In this document: positions 6,479 through 6,496 of the stretch, piece after piece
Position numbering within the stretch: the stretch's first letter is position 1
How the letters are laid out: each line of letters begins with the position of its first letter
Assembly (NCBI GenBank): GCA_020720525.1
Contig: DYON01000151.1
Span: forward strand, 1-6,496
Reading direction: 5' to 3'
Length of the DNA stretch: 6,496 nt
Source of the DNA: Acetofilamentum sp.
GTDB taxonomy: Bacteria; Bacteroidota; Bacteroidia; Bacteroidales; DTU049
Program-made: the position numbers and the translations under genes
Notes under the pieces: generated by a model
Told to the model about the DNA's origin: nothing
Database searches by the model: none
Seen by the model: the letters and a program-made list of their open reading frames with translations, nothing else

Positions 6479-6496
6479 TATAGTCTCTCCTTGCAG

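Overview
The window looks like a chromosomal stretch from a member of the Bacteroidota. The evidence is moderate-to-low GC, an exact match to the Bacteroidota -7 promoter element (TAnnTTTG) close upstream of two genes, no clear Shine-Dalgarno sequences, and gene content typical of the phylum: a secreted PKD-domain protein, a lipoprotein with a carboxypeptidase-regulatory-like domain, and a large outer-membrane protein. No order or genus can be assigned from the sequence alone.

Layout, left to right. (1) Positions 1-1865, minus strand: the 5' (N-terminal) 621 codons of a secreted, cysteine-containing modular protein with two PKD domains between two related lectin-like modules. It runs off the left edge. 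(2) Positions 1866-2508: an AT-rich divergent intergenic region with a nested palindrome, a second inverted repeat, a possible small broken reading frame on the minus strand, and the promoter of the next gene. (3) Positions 2509-3159, plus strand: a 216-residue lipoprotein. (4) Positions 3160-3294: a short convergent intergenic gap holding eight tandem copies of an 8-bp unit, flanked by 10-bp direct repeats. (5) Positions 3295-6081, minus strand: a 928-residue envelope protein that appears to join a HExxH...E metalloprotease domain, a PD40/TolB-like beta-propeller and an Omp85-like C-terminal beta-barrel. It starts at TTG just downstream of an exact -7 element. (6) Positions 6082-6496: non-coding sequence ending in a REP-like hairpin joined to a 13-bp tandem repeat.

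All three genes encode exported or envelope proteins, but they are transcribed from separate promoters in divergent or convergent orientation, so the sequence gives no operon-based reason to place them in one pathway. The most interesting gene is the protease/propeller/barrel fusion. The most interesting non-coding signals are the direct-repeat-flanked octamer array at the convergent junction and the structured divergent intergenic region.
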